Shown piece by piece: positions 1 through 8,537 of a DNA stretch of 10,158 bases. Source of the stretch: Acidobacteriaceae bacterium (GTDB lineage Bacteria; Acidobacteriota; Terriglobia; Terriglobales; Acidobacteriaceae); the NCBI GenBank assembly GCA_003154055.1, contig PMCH01000155.1, forward strand, positions 26,360 to 36,517, in the 5' to 3' direction. A model generated the notes under the pieces. It did not search any database. It had not been told where the DNA came from and saw nothing but the letters and a program-made list of their open reading frames with translations. Position 1 is the stretch's first letter. Each line of letters begins with the position of its first letter. A program made the translations under genes and the position numbers.

Positions 1-344
1 AGCCCGACGTGGAGACCCTCGCTGCGCAGTTTCTCCGCGGCCACGATCTGCGCCGCGATGATGCCCTTGGCGTCGCAGGATCCGCGTCCGCAGATGCGCG
101 TCCCATCTTCCGATGACGGTATGAAGGGGGGCACCGTATCCATATGGGTGGAAAAGACAATGTCGGGCCGCGGATGGCCCGGCGAGGTTGCTACCACATT
201 CGCGCGCGCGCCCTCGACCGGCATCTTCTCAGCGTCGAAGCCGCGGCGGCAAAGCTCGTCGCACAGGAAATCGCCGACCGTGCCTTCGTTCGGAGTAATC
301 GACTCGATGTCCACCAGCCGGCGCGTCAGGGCGAAGAGATCCAT
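1..344 (-). CDS. M20-family metallopeptidase / deacylase (ArgE/DapE-like), N-terminal part only
   Basis: The first 114 codons of a gene that continues past the left edge. Family members are zinc hydrolases that cleave amide bonds, for example N-acetylornithine deacetylase, succinyl-diaminopimelate desuccinylase and carboxypeptidase G2. The visible signatures are STHMDTVPPF (residues 65-74; H67 is a metal ligand and D69 the neighbouring catalytic-site Asp) and GRGSCDAKG (87-95; D91 is the bridging metal ligand). The N-terminus MDLFALTRRLVDIESITPNE is typical, with the substrate-opening helix followed by the 'I.S.TP.E' turn. ATG at 344-342 is the natural start; no strong Shine-Dalgarno precedes it. 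It follows the 316-residue gene on the same strand after 50 bp, so co-transcription is possible. The substrate cannot be assigned because the dimerisation domain and the distal catalytic residues lie outside the window. Confidence 0.88.
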   Translation of the reverse strand, partial: MDLFALTRRLVDIESITPNEGTVGDFLCDELCRRGFDAEKMPVEGARANVVATSPGHPRPDIVFSTHMDTVPPFIPSSEDGTRICGRGSCDAKGIIAAQIVAAEKLRSEGLHVG

Positions 345-358
345 GGAGAAAGGGTAGC

Positions 359-400
359 AGTAGCGAGTAGCGAGCGGCGACTAGCGACCACCGACTACGG
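359..400. repeat. Degenerate heptamer tandem array, six units (AGTAGCG-like)
   Basis: Read in steps of seven: AGTAGCG, AGTAGCG, AGCGGCG, ACTAGCG, ACCACCG, ACTACGG. The first 18 bp (359-376) recur exactly at 9313-9330. The array fills most of the gap between two minus-strand genes, and its last unit contains the TAG stop of the upstream 316-residue gene. No mobile-element gene accompanies it. The 7-bp periodicity is directly visible; any function is unknown. Confidence 0.75.
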
Positions 401-1345
401 ATGTTTCGTATCCGGCTTCAACGCAGCAGCATTCGCGGGCGCAGTGGGATTTACGCCGAAGTCCCAGACGTAGAGGTTCATTCCCTCCTTGCCCAGCATC
501 TCCGCGATGGCGTACTCGCCGGTGGGCAAAGGGTCCCTGGGAGTGATCTTGATCCAGCTGCCGGTCATGGACGTCACCGTGGAGGGGACGAATCGTTCAT
601 CGGCCTTCACCTTCCCATAGGGCGCGATCTTGATGCCGCCGGCAATGCGCTTGCCGTTCTTGATCTCAGCGCGCACGATCTTGAAACGCTCGGCGGGCGG
701 CAGTGGGGGCGGCTCGCCGGTGGCGCTGCCGCCGGCACCTAGCGCGTTCTGGACGCCATCAATGTTGATGTAGATCGAAGGCACGGCGGTGTGCGACTGA
801 ATCTTCGCGCGCAGGCCCGGCAGCTCGATGGTCTGCTTGGCGCTGGCCAGCGGGTTGATGGCTGCTCGCAGGATGTTCGACTTCGTGTTCCGGTTCAGTT
901 CGCCGCCGGACTGCTGCAGTTCGTCCAACTGCGGCTGGTTCTGGAAAGTATCGAGCAGAAAGATCCCGCCGTCCGCGGACAGGCGCAATCCGGGTGAGAC
1001 CTGCGGGGAACGAGCGTCTTCGGCTTTCTGCTCGGCTTCGAATTCCTTGTCGAGCTGGAGGGCCTCCGGCGAAGGCGCGCCCTGGAGACGGCCCTGCTCG
1101 TACTTCTCGGTAGCATCCCAATCGATGAGCGAGTTAGGAATTTCCTCCCACTCGCCTCGCTCCGCACTATAGTAGCGGACGCGGTCGCCTTTGATTTCGT
1201 ACTTAGCAGCAAGCTGGTAGGAGCCGTCCTTGAGGATGAGGCGTTTGGCCAGGTTCTGGGCAGGGGCTGTGCCGGGAACGGTACTGAAAAGTAGCCCCAG
1301 CAGGATGGCCAGAATCCCCCGGAAATGAGCGTGTGCCGGTAGCAT
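395..1345 (-). CDS. Secreted protein of unknown function, 316 aa, acidobacterial type
   Basis: The N-terminus (residues 1-30) is a Sec signal peptide: a hydrophobic core ILAILLGLLF at 11-20 and a likely cleavage after A29 in APAQ. The mature part starts with a segment KRLILKDGSYQLAAKYEIKG then RVRYYSAERGEWEEIP (56-71). The middle is charged and glutamine-rich (98-150, partly helical or disordered) and is followed by a proline-rich stretch GEPPPLPPAER (210-220). The C-terminal half looks like an all-beta domain ending in LPTGEYAI and NLYVWDFGVNP (273-300). I recognise these motifs from hypothetical proteins of Acidobacteriota, but no biochemical role is known to me. No lipobox cysteine, catalytic motif or membrane segment after the signal is visible, so an exported periplasmic or surface protein is likely. 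It lies 85 bp downstream of leuS on the same strand. The TAG stop falls in a heptamer repeat. Confidence 0.8.
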   Translation of the reverse strand: MLPAHAHFRGILAILLGLLFSTVPGTAPAQNLAKRLILKDGSYQLAAKYEIKGDRVRYYSAERGEWEEIPNSLIDWDATEKYEQGRLQGAPSPEALQLDKEFEAEQKAEDARSPQVSPGLRLSADGGIFLLDTFQNQPQLDELQQSGGELNRNTKSNILRAAINPLASAKQTIELPGLRAKIQSHTAVPSIYINIDGVQNALGAGGSATGEPPPLPPAERFKIVRAEIKNGKRIAGGIKIAPYGKVKADERFVPSTVTSMTGSWIKITPRDPLPTGEYAIAEMLGKEGMNLYVWDFGVNPTAPANAAALKPDTKHP

Positions 1346-1430
1346 TTCGGTAGAGACGTGGCTTGCCGCGTCTGCCTGCGCAACAGACCCATATTGCGCA
1401 GTTACAAGATTAGATGCCTGTAGTCCGCAT

Positions 1431-3980
<2,550 letters not shown>

Positions 3981-4042
3981 AGATAAGGATCGTGCAGTAA
4001 CTAGTAATCTTTGATTTTACAATGGGCAGACTGTCAGCACAC

Positions 4043-4324
4043 TTAGCGATACACATCCTTGCGTTGACCAACCCTGAGCACCAATACCGTAATCCGCTTG
4101 TCCTGGATATCGCAGATCAGCCGATAATCACCCACGCGATATCGCCACAACCCGCCTTGGTCGCCGTGCAGCGGTTTCCCCCATTGGCGGGGGTTCTCCG
4201 CCGGTTGTACCCGCTCCCGCAGGAATCGGATGATCGACTCCTGGGCCGCGCGGTTTAGTTTCTGGATTTGCTTCTCGGCAGTACGGGTGATTTCGACCCG
4301 CCAGGTTCTACTCGGTGAAGCCAA
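4043..4324 (-). CDS. RelE/ParE-superfamily toxin (mRNA interferase type)
   Basis: Toxin of a type II toxin-antitoxin pair; RelE-type members cleave mRNA in the ribosomal A site. From the TTG chosen here it has 93 residues, a normal family length. Family features are WRVEITRTAEKQIQKL (8-23, first strand and helix), LWRYRVGDYRLIC (59-71) and the C-terminal VLRVGQRKDVYR (82-93), with basic and Tyr residues R61, R63, R84 and Y92 at the positions used for RNA cleavage. I chose TTG at 4324-4322 because GGAG lies 7 nt upstream and the gene then overlaps the antitoxin stop by 17 nt, typical translational coupling. The longer reading back to 4381 adds PPSRLKRWSGG-like residues unlike the family, and there is no ATG near the conserved WRVEI. 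It ends 62 bp before leuS. Confidence 0.85.
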   Translation of the reverse strand: MASPSRTWRVEITRTAEKQIQKLNRAAQESIIRFLRERVQPAENPRQWGKPLHGDQGGLWRYRVGDYRLICDIQDKRITVLVLRVGQRKDVYR

Positions 4325-4520
4325 GCCGCCGCTCCATCTCTTCAAGCGTGATGGTGGGTTCGCGCCGTTCCAGCGCGGCAATGCCCTTCAGGTAGTCCTC
4401 GTGGTCTTCCAGGTATTGCCGGATGGCCTCTCGCGCATAGTAGCTCTTGCTGCGGCCAGTCTCCTTCGCGAGCGACTCCAGCTTTTCTTCGAGTTCGGGT
4501 TCAAGCCTGATGCCGAGCAT
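4308..4520 (-). CDS. Ribbon-helix-helix antitoxin (RelB/CopG-like)
   Basis: Partner of the RelE-type toxin; it should neutralise the toxin and bind the operon's own promoter. From ATG 4520-4518 it has 70 residues. MLGIRLEPELEEKLESLAKE gives the DNA-contacting beta strand (3-7) and first helix, and SKSYYAREAIRQYLEDH (24-40) the second helix of an RHH fold. The tail (41-70, containing EEMERRLGF) is the acidic toxin-binding part. In-frame ATGs exist at 4541, 4550 and 4595, but the family begins at the strand just after 4520. The best promoter (TTGATA-17-TATGTT) also puts transcription start near 4538, leaving only the 4520 start. The stop codon overlaps the toxin start. Confidence 0.85.
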   Translation of the reverse strand: MLGIRLEPELEEKLESLAKETGRSKSYYAREAIRQYLEDHEDYLKGIAALERREPTITLEEMERRLGFTE

Positions 4521-4521
4521 A

Positions 4522-4551
4522 TTGTTAAGTCTGTTTAACATGTTTAACATA
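4522..4551 (-). promoter_or_regulatory. Candidate operator: 9-bp direct repeats at the antitoxin start
   Basis: On the minus strand ATGTTAAAC occurs twice head to tail (4550-4542 and 4541-4533), followed by the related AGACTTAAC (4532-4524). The plus strand reads GTTAA, 6 nt, TTAAC (4524-4539), a short palindrome. These repeats cover the -10 box and leader of the antitoxin gene, where RHH antitoxins of this kind usually bind. Binding is inferred, not shown. Confidence 0.45.
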
Positions 4552-4574
4552 CCACGATTTTCTCGTGCTATCAA
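4546..4574 (-). promoter_or_regulatory. Promoter of the toxin-antitoxin operon
   Basis: Minus-strand -35 box TTGATA (4574-4569, 5 of 6 consensus), a spacer of exactly 17 nt, and -10 box TATGTT (4551-4546, 4 of 6). The spacer contains the palindrome CACGA-GAAAA-TCGTG (4567-4553), a second operator candidate. It is the best-matching sigma70-like promoter in the window. Confidence 0.55.
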
Positions 4575-4712
4575 GCGGTGCTGGTTCCTCTTCAATCATG
4601 GTCCGAATTCATCTGCAAGGCGTTTGGTATCAAGGATTTCCTTCGTCCGCCTTCGTGACCTTTATGGTTAACGGTGTTCTCAAATTGCCCTATCACCCAT
4701 CACTCGATTTGT

Positions 4713-4741
4713 TTGCCCTCCACCCCTCCCAACGCTACACT
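4713..4741 (+). promoter_or_regulatory. Promoter of the DAHP synthase gene
   Basis: -35 TTGCCC (4713-4718, 4 of 6), 17-nt spacer, -10 TACACT (4736-4741, 4 of 6). Transcription would start about 4748, leaving a short leader that carries the GAGG ribosome-binding site at 4751-4754, 7 nt before the ATG. No attenuator or riboswitch fits in so short a leader. Confidence 0.45.
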
Positions 4742-4761
4742 AAAGCGTTCGAGGTTCTCAT

Positions 4762-5856
4762 ATGCTAGTCGTCATGCGCGCGCAGGCCACCGAAGACCAG
4801 GTCCGCGCCGTCTGCAAGAAGGTCGAATCGCTCGGATACCGCGCCCACCCCATGCCCGGCGCGCAACGCACTGCTATTGGCATCACCGGCAACAAGGGCG
4901 AGGTCGAGCCTGGAACTCTGGGAGAAATGCCGGGTGTGCAGGAAGTCATCCGTGTCTCGAAGCCCTACAAACTCGTCAGCCGCGACACCAAGCCCGACAA
5001 CACCGTCATCACCTTCCCCGGTTCTCCGGTGACCGTCGGCGGTCCGGATCTGGCCATCATCGCGGGCCCCTGCGGCGTCGAGAGCCGCGATCAGGCCTTC
5101 ACCATTGCCGAACGCGTTGCCCGCGCTGGCGCCCAGTTTTTTCGCGGAGGCGCGTACAAGCCCCGCACATCTCCCTATTCTTTCCAGGGCATGGGCGAAG
5201 ACGGGCTCCGTATCTTGTCCGAGATCCGCGACCGTTACGGCCTGCTGATCGTCACCGAAGCCGTGGACAACGAGTCGCTCGATCTGGTCGACCAGTACGC
5301 TGATGTCATCCAGATCGGCGCTCGCAACATGCAGAATTTCTCTCTGCTGAAGCGAGCCGGACGCGCCCGCAAGCCCGTTCTCCTGAAGCGCGGAATTTCC
5401 GCCACGCTCGAAGAATTCCTGATGGCGGCTGAGTACGTAATGAGCGAAGGCAACTACAAGGTCATCCTGTGCGAACGAGGAGTCCGCACCTTCGCCGACC
5501 ACACGCGCAACACTCTCGACTTAAGTGTCGTGCCCGCCGTCCAGCGCCTCAGCCATTTGCCCATCGTGGTTGACCCCAGCCACGGAACCGGCAAGCGCAA
5601 CAAAGTCACGCCACTTTCCCGCGCCGCCGTCGCCGTTGGAGCCGATGGACTGATCATCGAAGTCCACAACGACCCCGACCAGGCTTTGTCGGACGGCGTC
5701 CAGTCCCTGTACCCCGACCAGTTCGACTCGCTCATGCAGCAAGTCCGGCAGATCGCGGCAGTGTTGGGACGCAATGTCGCCGAAGCTGGAACTTCGGCAG
5801 CCGCCGCGATGTCAAGAATGGCCAGGGCCTCAGAGAGATTGTCATCCCGAGCATAG
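4762..5856 (+). CDS. aroF: 3-deoxy-7-phosphoheptulonate (DAHP) synthase with N-terminal regulatory domain
   Basis: Condenses phosphoenolpyruvate and erythrose 4-phosphate to DAHP, the entry to the shikimate pathway for aromatic amino acids. It has 364 residues. Residues 1-70 form an ACT-like/ferredoxin-like domain as in the Thermotoga-type (class I-beta) enzymes, where it gives feedback inhibition by Tyr/Phe. The barrel shows AGPCGVES (101-108; C104 metal ligand), FRGGAYKPRTSPYSFQG (127-143, PEP binding), QIGARNMQNF (184-193), LLKRG (207-211), CERGVRTF (237-244), DPSHGTG (271-277; H273 ligand) and IEVHNDP (299-305; E300 and D304 ligands), so all four metal ligands are present. KPRTSPY separates it from KDO-8-phosphate synthase. 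ATG 4762 has GAGG at 7 nt. Residues 359-364 (RLSSRA) and the TAG stop are encoded by a dispersed repeat, so the native end has probably been replaced. Confidence 0.95.
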   Translation: MLVVMRAQATEDQVRAVCKKVESLGYRAHPMPGAQRTAIGITGNKGEVEPGTLGEMPGVQEVIRVSKPYKLVSRDTKPDNTVITFPGSPVTVGGPDLAIIAGPCGVESRDQAFTIAERVARAGAQFFRGGAYKPRTSPYSFQGMGEDGLRILSEIRDRYGLLIVTEAVDNESLDLVDQYADVIQIGARNMQNFSLLKRAGRARKPVLLKRGISATLEEFLMAAEYVMSEGNYKVILCERGVRTFADHTRNTLDLSVVPAVQRLSHLPIVVDPSHGTGKRNKVTPLSRAAVAVGADGLIIEVHNDPDQALSDGVQSLYPDQFDSLMQQVRQIAAVLGRNVAEAGTSAAAAMSRMARASERLSSRA

Positions 5857-5903
5857 CTAGGGATCTGAGAAAAATTGTCATCCCGAGCGGAGCGAGGGGA
5901 TCT
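5829..5903. repeat. Two tandem copies of a GTCATCCCGAGC dispersed element
   Basis: Copy A (5829-5866) and copy B (5865-5903) are offset by 36 bp. Each runs CTNAGA, a purine tract, TTGTCATCCCGAGC, then AGC(T/G)AGGG(G)ATCT. Copy B's TTGTCATCCCGAGCGGAGCG (5875-5894) matches the minus strand at 9302-9283 with one difference. Copy A forms the end of the DAHP synthase reading frame; copy B lies in the leader region of the next gene. Confidence 0.75.
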
Positions 5904-5932
5904 ACAGTTGCCAGGATCGAAATGGGTTTCTC

Positions 5933-6763
5933 ATGATGCGTGGTTGCATCCTCGTTGCTTCCGGTATGCTCGTCGCATGCACATCGCTGCTCGGGCAAGA
6001 CTCGTCTTCGGTACCGGGAACTGCGGCAATGGCAAAACCTTCGGCGAACCAGTCTGTGGACGAGCACGGGATTTATGTGAGTGGTTTCGAAGTCCTCAAT
6101 GGAGATAGGAATGGCAAGGACTTAGGAGGCTACCCGGACCAAGTCCTGGCTACTGTGCGAGGCAAGTGGTACCCGCAGATCCCAGAGCTACAGAAGTCGA
6201 TTGGGCGGAAACGGGGCATGACGGTAATCGATTTCGAGATAAGCAGAGATGGTTCGGCGGGGAAAATAAGAACAGTTGAGTCCGCTGGAGATGCTTCCCT
6301 GGATGCCGCTGCCTCACTGGCAATTCTTTCGTCGACTCTTTTTGCGCGCCTGCCTGAGGCCTATCACGAGAAGACGCTGAACCTGAGAGTGTATTTTGGC
6401 TACGACCAACCTCCGATCCCGTCCGCGCCGTTCTGCAACGGTCCGAATTGGGGGGCACGTCCGGCGGCCTATGTCCTACATCAGTTCAAGGAGGGCGTCA
6501 CGCCGCCAAAAGCGACATACGATCCGGAACCGGAGTACTCCGAACAAGCACGCAGGGATAAATATGTTAGCGTCGTGTGGATTTCTGGAACAGTCGATCC
6601 GCAGGGGGCTTTTACGGATCTTTGCCTGTCGCAGGCGGCTGGTGAGGGACTGGACGAAAAGGCTATGGAAGCCGTAAAGACGTGGAAATTCGAACCGGCA
6701 ACCCTGCGCGGAGAGCCCGTTGCAGTTCGCATCAACGTGGAAGTGGATTTCCACCTTTATTGA
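5933..6763 (+). CDS. Exported protein with two TonB C-terminal-like domains
   Basis: 276 residues. The N-terminus MMRGCILVASGMLVAC is a short hydrophobic export signal ending in a lipobox (L13-V-A-C16), so lipidation at C16 is possible; ordinary cleavage before Q22 is the alternative. Residues 72-157 resemble a TonB-C domain (KWYPQIP, MTVIDFEISRDGSAGKI, SLDAAASLAI, FARLPEAY, LNLRVYFGY). Residues 190-276 are a clear second one (PPKATYDPEPEYSEQARR, VSGTV-like strand, GLDEKAMEAVKTWKFEPA, VEVDF). TonB proper transduces proton-motive force to outer-membrane receptors, but this protein has no inner-membrane anchor of TonB type and no long proline-rich spacer, so it is probably not an energiser. Stand-alone exported TonB-C proteins are frequent in Acidobacteriota with unknown roles. 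Either ATG at 5933 or 5936 could start; no strong ribosome site is seen. Cysteines at 168 and 231 are unpaired with any known motif. Confidence 0.82.
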   Translation: MMRGCILVASGMLVACTSLLGQDSSSVPGTAAMAKPSANQSVDEHGIYVSGFEVLNGDRNGKDLGGYPDQVLATVRGKWYPQIPELQKSIGRKRGMTVIDFEISRDGSAGKIRTVESAGDASLDAAASLAILSSTLFARLPEAYHEKTLNLRVYFGYDQPPIPSAPFCNGPNWGARPAAYVLHQFKEGVTPPKATYDPEPEYSEQARRDKYVSVVWISGTVDPQGAFTDLCLSQAAGEGLDEKAMEAVKTWKFEPATLRGEPVAVRINVEVDFHLY

Positions 6764-6788
6764 TCACAGTCTGCTCGTAGCGTAATCT
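6760..6788 (+). promoter_or_regulatory. Possible promoter of the YVTN propeller gene
   Basis: -35-like TTGATC (6760-6765, overlapping the stop of the preceding gene), 17-nt spacer, -10-like TAATCT (6783-6788). The hexamers are weak (4 and 3 of 6) but the spacing is ideal and the position is right for the TTG start at 6812. Confidence 0.3.
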
Positions 6789-6811
6789 GTCGAGTCCGGA
6801 CCTTTCGTTTC

Positions 6812-7978
6812 TTGCGAAAACTCCTCCTCATCGTAGTACTTGTCCCCCTCGCGCTCGCCGGCGGATGGTGGTACTTCCACGAACGCAACCTCCCCGCCTC
6901 CGGCCCGCTCTACCGCGAGTACGCCTACATCAGCAACGGCAGAAGCAACACGGTCACGGTCATCGATCTCCGGACCTTCCAGCCTGTCCGAAATCTCGCG
7001 GTCGGAACCGAGCCCACCGGAATCGCCGCCAACCCCGCCAAGAACGAGGTCTACGTCGTCAACTCCGGCTCCAACAATGTCAGCATCATCGACGCCGAGC
7101 AGAACAAAGTCGTCGCCACCGTCGGCGTTCACGGCCGCCCCTACTTCATCGACGTCTCGCCCGACGGCCGCCGCGCCTACGTGGCCAACTCCGGTTCGGC
7201 CAACGTCTCGGTTCTAGATCTCGAGCATCGCAACGTGGCCGCGACGATCCGCGTGGGCGCGAACCCCGGCCTGGCGCGCGTTTCGCCCGACGGCAGCACA
7301 GTGGTCGTCACCAACCGCGCCGACAGCACCGTCTCGCTTATCGACACGGCTCGCCTCGCGGTCCGCTCGGCCGTCACCATCTGCATGAACCCCGAAGACA
7401 TCGCCATCCTGCCCGATTCGACGAAGGCATTCATCTCCTGCTCGTCATCCGGACAAGTCGCCGTCGTCGACCTCAAGAAGGACAAGCTGCTAGCCCTGCT
7501 CGACGTCGGCAAATCTCCCGTCAGCCTCGCCCTCAAGCCCGACGGCGGAGAGCTCATCACCTGCAACTTCGGCGCCGACAGCATCTCCACCATCGAGACC
7601 ACTCCCAACGAGGTCCTCAGCAGCTCTCTGATCGGATCGCAGCCCACGCGCGCCATCGTCTCGCTCGACAACGCGCGCCTCTACGTCTCAAATTTCGGCG
7701 CGAACAATGTCGCGGTCTATGACATTGATATCGGAAAGATAATTGCTGTTCTGCCAGTAGGTGCGCGCCCCGACGCCCTCGCGCTTTCGCAGAACCAGAA
7801 CTACCTGCTCGTGCTCAACTCCGGCTCCGGAGACGTGGCCGTCATCCAGAAACGCAAATCAAGAAAACTGGAGCCCTCGGAATACTCGCTGCTCACCATC
7901 ATCCCCGTAGGCATGCAGCCCAACCAGATCGTAGTGAAGTCGTTCCTGCTGACCAAGCCCTCGACGGACGGCCGCTAA
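6812..7978 (+). CDS. Membrane-anchored YVTN-type beta-propeller protein
   Basis: 388 residues starting with TTG; there is no in-frame ATG or GTG that keeps the export signal, and MRKLLLIVVLVPLALAGGWWYF (1-22) is a typical signal anchor. The rest is a beta-propeller of about eight repeat units. The YVTN-type motif occurs at YISN 39-42, YVVN 81-84, YVAN 123-126, VVTN 165-168, FISC 207-210, ITCN 249-252, YVSN 291-294 and LVLN 333-336, exactly 42 residues apart. The G-x-x-P turn recurs at P68, 110, 152, 194, 236, 278, 320 and, after an 8-residue insertion in the last unit, 370. Family members are cell-surface or periplasmic ligand-binding scaffolds and some are linked to c-type cytochromes; no haem motif CxxCH is present here. 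Cysteines at 191, 210 and 251 cluster in the central blades. The gene begins 48 bp after the TonB-C-like gene. Ligand unknown. Confidence 0.88.
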   Translation: MRKLLLIVVLVPLALAGGWWYFHERNLPASGPLYREYAYISNGRSNTVTVIDLRTFQPVRNLAVGTEPTGIAANPAKNEVYVVNSGSNNVSIIDAEQNKVVATVGVHGRPYFIDVSPDGRRAYVANSGSANVSVLDLEHRNVAATIRVGANPGLARVSPDGSTVVVTNRADSTVSLIDTARLAVRSAVTICMNPEDIAILPDSTKAFISCSSSGQVAVVDLKKDKLLALLDVGKSPVSLALKPDGGELITCNFGADSISTIETTPNEVLSSSLIGSQPTRAIVSLDNARLYVSNFGANNVAVYDIDIGKIIAVLPVGARPDALALSQNQNYLLVLNSGSGDVAVIQKRKSRKLEPSEYSLLTIIPVGMQPNQIVVKSFLLTKPSTDGR

Positions 7979-8096
7979 CTGCTGGTTGTTAGTTTCCAGG
8001 CAAACCAGAATCTGGCTCCTTAAGTTCTCGGCCCCTGCCCCCGCCGGCCTTTCCTGAGACCCGAGACCTAATCTTCCCGAATCCCGCCCTTTTGCG

Positions 8097-8102
8097 TAAA
8101 CT
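8097..8102 (+). promoter_or_regulatory. Candidate -10 box TAAACT before the VOC gene
   Basis: TAAACT lies 10 nt before the ATG at 8113, which would leave a leader of only a few bases. No good -35 is visible at 17 nt (TTCCCG). It resembles the TACACT box before the DAHP synthase gene. Confidence 0.35.
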
Positions 8103-8112
8103 AGTCAGCCTT

Positions 8113-8523
8113 ATGACCGTCAAAGCCACCTATTCGACTCCCATGCTGCACGTGGCGGACATCGAGCGCTCGATCCGCTTCTACGAACTCCTCGGCTTCG
8201 CCACCATCGACACCGACCGCTGCCAGCCCCTCGGATGGGCGCGCATGCACTGTGAGGGTGGCGCCGTAATGTTCCTGCGCGCCGAGCACCCCATCGATTC
8301 CTCCGCCCAGGCACTGATGCTCTACATGTACACGCCCGACCTTGCCGGACTGCGCGAGCACCTGTTGGGCAACGGCGTCCAGGTGCCTCCCATCAGGCAT
8401 CCGGAATATATGCCTAGCGGTGAAATCGGCATCACCGATCCTGATGGCTTCCTGATCATCGTCGCGCACTGGGGAAAATCGGAGCACGAAGCCTGGGAGA
8501 AGCGAATCGGCAGACCCGCGTGA
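8113..8523 (+). CDS. VOC-family (glyoxalase / bleomycin-resistance fold) protein
   Basis: 136 residues from ATG 8113. A TTG at 8092 in the same frame would add seven residues but overlaps the -10-like box, and the fold starts only at residue 8. The vicinal-oxygen-chelate pattern is clear: STPMLHVADIERSIRFYELLGF (8-29, first beta-alpha unit with H13 as a possible metal ligand), RMHCEGGAVMFLRAE (44-58), then ALMLYMYTPDLAGLREHLLGNGV (67-89, second module) and SGEIGITDPDGFLIIVAHW (102-120, with E104 as the usual C-terminal ligand). Two modules per chain would dimerise to form the active sites. Members include glyoxalase I, dioxygenases and fosfomycin or bleomycin resistance proteins; nothing in the sequence selects one. 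It stands alone with no catabolic or resistance neighbour. Confidence 0.88.
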   Translation: MTVKATYSTPMLHVADIERSIRFYELLGFATIDTDRCQPLGWARMHCEGGAVMFLRAEHPIDSSAQALMLYMYTPDLAGLREHLLGNGVQVPPIRHPEYMPSGEIGITDPDGFLIIVAHWGKSEHEAWEKRIGRPA

Positions 8524-8537
8524 GACGCTCTGCGTCC

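Noticed and set aside
4325..4381. N-terminal extension of the toxin to an ATG at 4381
   Set aside because: It overlaps the antitoxin by 74 nt and adds residues unlike RelE proteins; the TTG at 4324 has a properly spaced GGAG.
5732..6067. Minus-strand reading frame across the aroF/TonB-C gap containing LGMTI repeats
   Set aside because: The repeated peptide is just the translation of the tandem GTCATCCCGAGC element; no family or start signal.
6865..7722. Plus-strand reading frame of 285 codons in the propeller gene
   Set aside because: Shadow frame of the YVTN gene, extremely Arg-rich, with no start signal of its own.
8092..8112. TTG start seven codons upstream for the VOC protein
   Set aside because: It overlaps a -10-like box and the added residues are not part of the fold; ATG 8113 is preferred.
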